From NCBI GenBank assembly GCA_014526335.1, contig JACTAT010000272.1, positions 62,001 to 126,000 of the forward strand: a stretch of DNA of 64,000 nucleotides, in the 5' to 3' direction. Shown piece after piece: positions 63,378-64,000 of this stretch; position 1 is the first letter of the stretch; the number at the start of each line of letters is the position of its first letter. A model generated the notes under the pieces. It saw nothing but the letters and a program-made list of their open reading frames with translations. It did not search any database and was not told where the DNA came from. The position numbers and the translations under genes are program-made. Origin of the DNA: Chrysaora quinquecirrha. Lineage: Eukaryota > Cnidaria > Scyphozoa > Semaeostomeae > Pelagiidae.

Positions 63378-64000
63378 AAGAGAAGGTCGATCACGAAGAA
63401 TGAGAAGGCTTTCATGAATAAGGAGGTTGATGCTATTATTGGTTTTATTGATTATGGAAAAGTTTTCAATGGAAGATTCATGGTTGTTTTGGGATAAATG
63501 ATCAGTGATTGAAGAAGGAGTGGTCTTGATTATTTGGCAATTTTGTTTATTCCCAGGTGCTCTCTGATGGGTACCATGAAATGGCGAGATGTTTTGCCAT
63601 AATACAAAGCATTGCAGCTTTGGCACTTAAATTTGTACATCACAGAGGAGCAAACGGGAAGCGGAAAACGGTCTTTAAATGAAAAGAATGATGAAATGCG
63701 TCTAGGGGTGAGGAAAATGACATTAATTTTGAGGTTGGGATAGCATTGTTTAAAGATTTTGTTAAGGTTTCTCTTAAGTTGCAGGCTGCACTGCCCTAAA
63801 AATGGAAGGTAGAACAGGACAGCAGGGTTAAGTTCTTGGGTGTTGACAGGGGAATGTTGATATTGTTTATTAAGAAAAGATTTGATGACCCGATCAACAA
63901 GTGAACGAGGAAATGAATTATAAGAAAGAACCTGTTTGATACGTAGGACCTCATTATGGAAGGAAGCATATGAAGAACAAATTATAAAAGCTCGAAAAAT
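63378..64000 (-). pseudogene. Penelope RT thumb and GIY-YIG endonuclease, copy A, cut by window edge
   Basis: From the window edge the minus frame reads VLRIKQVLSYNSFPRSLVDR, VLFYLPFLGQCSLQLKRNL, VIFLTPRRISSFFSFKDRF, then YKFKCQSCNALYYGKTSRHF. A frame change near 63570 leads to NKQNCQIIKTTPSSITDHLS and HESLLILRDRPSL, where copy B begins. This is the same domain order as copy B but a different sequence subfamily. It extends beyond the window. Confidence 0.72.

Overview
The window reads as repeat-dense, AT-rich DNA from an invertebrate animal, most likely a cnidarian. The evidence for that is the repeat repertoire: a BEL/Pao element, a short-LTR Ty3/gypsy element, several non-LTR retrotransposons, Penelope-like elements with GIY-YIG tails, a pogo transposon whose protein ends in a PHD-like finger, a Tc1-like transposase, a decayed HECT-ligase copy of the G2/M-phase type, and a 15.6-kb Polinton/Maverick. 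I see no intact ordinary host gene, no rRNA and no convincing tRNA. Species-level assignment is not possible from sequence reading alone.

Layout. 1-4.9 kb: BEL/Pao retrotransposon on the minus strand, cut by the window edge and broken by frameshifts. 6.13-10.71 kb: complete Ty3/gypsy element with 137-bp LTRs, 5-bp target duplication and an open 1345-codon gag-pol whose reverse-transcriptase aspartate pair is altered. 14.5-17.05 kb: decayed non-LTR retrotransposon. 18.3-20.4 kb: HECT ubiquitin-ligase pseudogene. 21.2-25.05 kb: integrase-core pseudogene, LINE fragment, and decayed MULE-like gene. 25.05-35.5 kb: five copies of an about 1.65-kb unit in both orientations, joined by four copies of one 279-bp palindromic MITE, with one copy split by a LINE. 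36.38-39.74 kb: complete pogo-type element with TA duplications. 39.8 kb: snapback palindrome carrying two hammerhead-like motifs. 40.4-44.26 kb: LINE and DIRS-like remnants, then a decayed gene resembling an HUH/Rep family.

44.27-59.88 kb is a Polinton with long terminal inverted repeats and a perfect 6-bp duplication (CATGAA). Its left half has a protein-primed type B DNA polymerase on the plus strand. A densely packed minus-strand block follows: major capsid-like protein, lysine-rich core protein, three jelly-roll-like virion proteins, chromodomain integrase, small basic protein, packaging ATPase and an unknown protein. The polymerase and capsid genes meet tail to tail at a deletion that removed the C-terminal part of both. 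At 55.03 kb there is a truncated internal copy of the right terminal repeat. Beyond it lie two small basic proteins, a Fic-domain gene with two in-frame stops, spacer repeats and a second polymerase start. The element therefore looks like two Polinton copies fused into one unit that still has matching ends.

59.9-64 kb: Tc1-like transposase pseudogene, a possible relative of the MITE, a minisatellite, and two Penelope-like tails head to tail, followed by a hammerhead-like motif. The best candidates for something undescribed are the Fic gene inside the Polinton, the composite Polinton itself, and the MITE-jointed repeat array.
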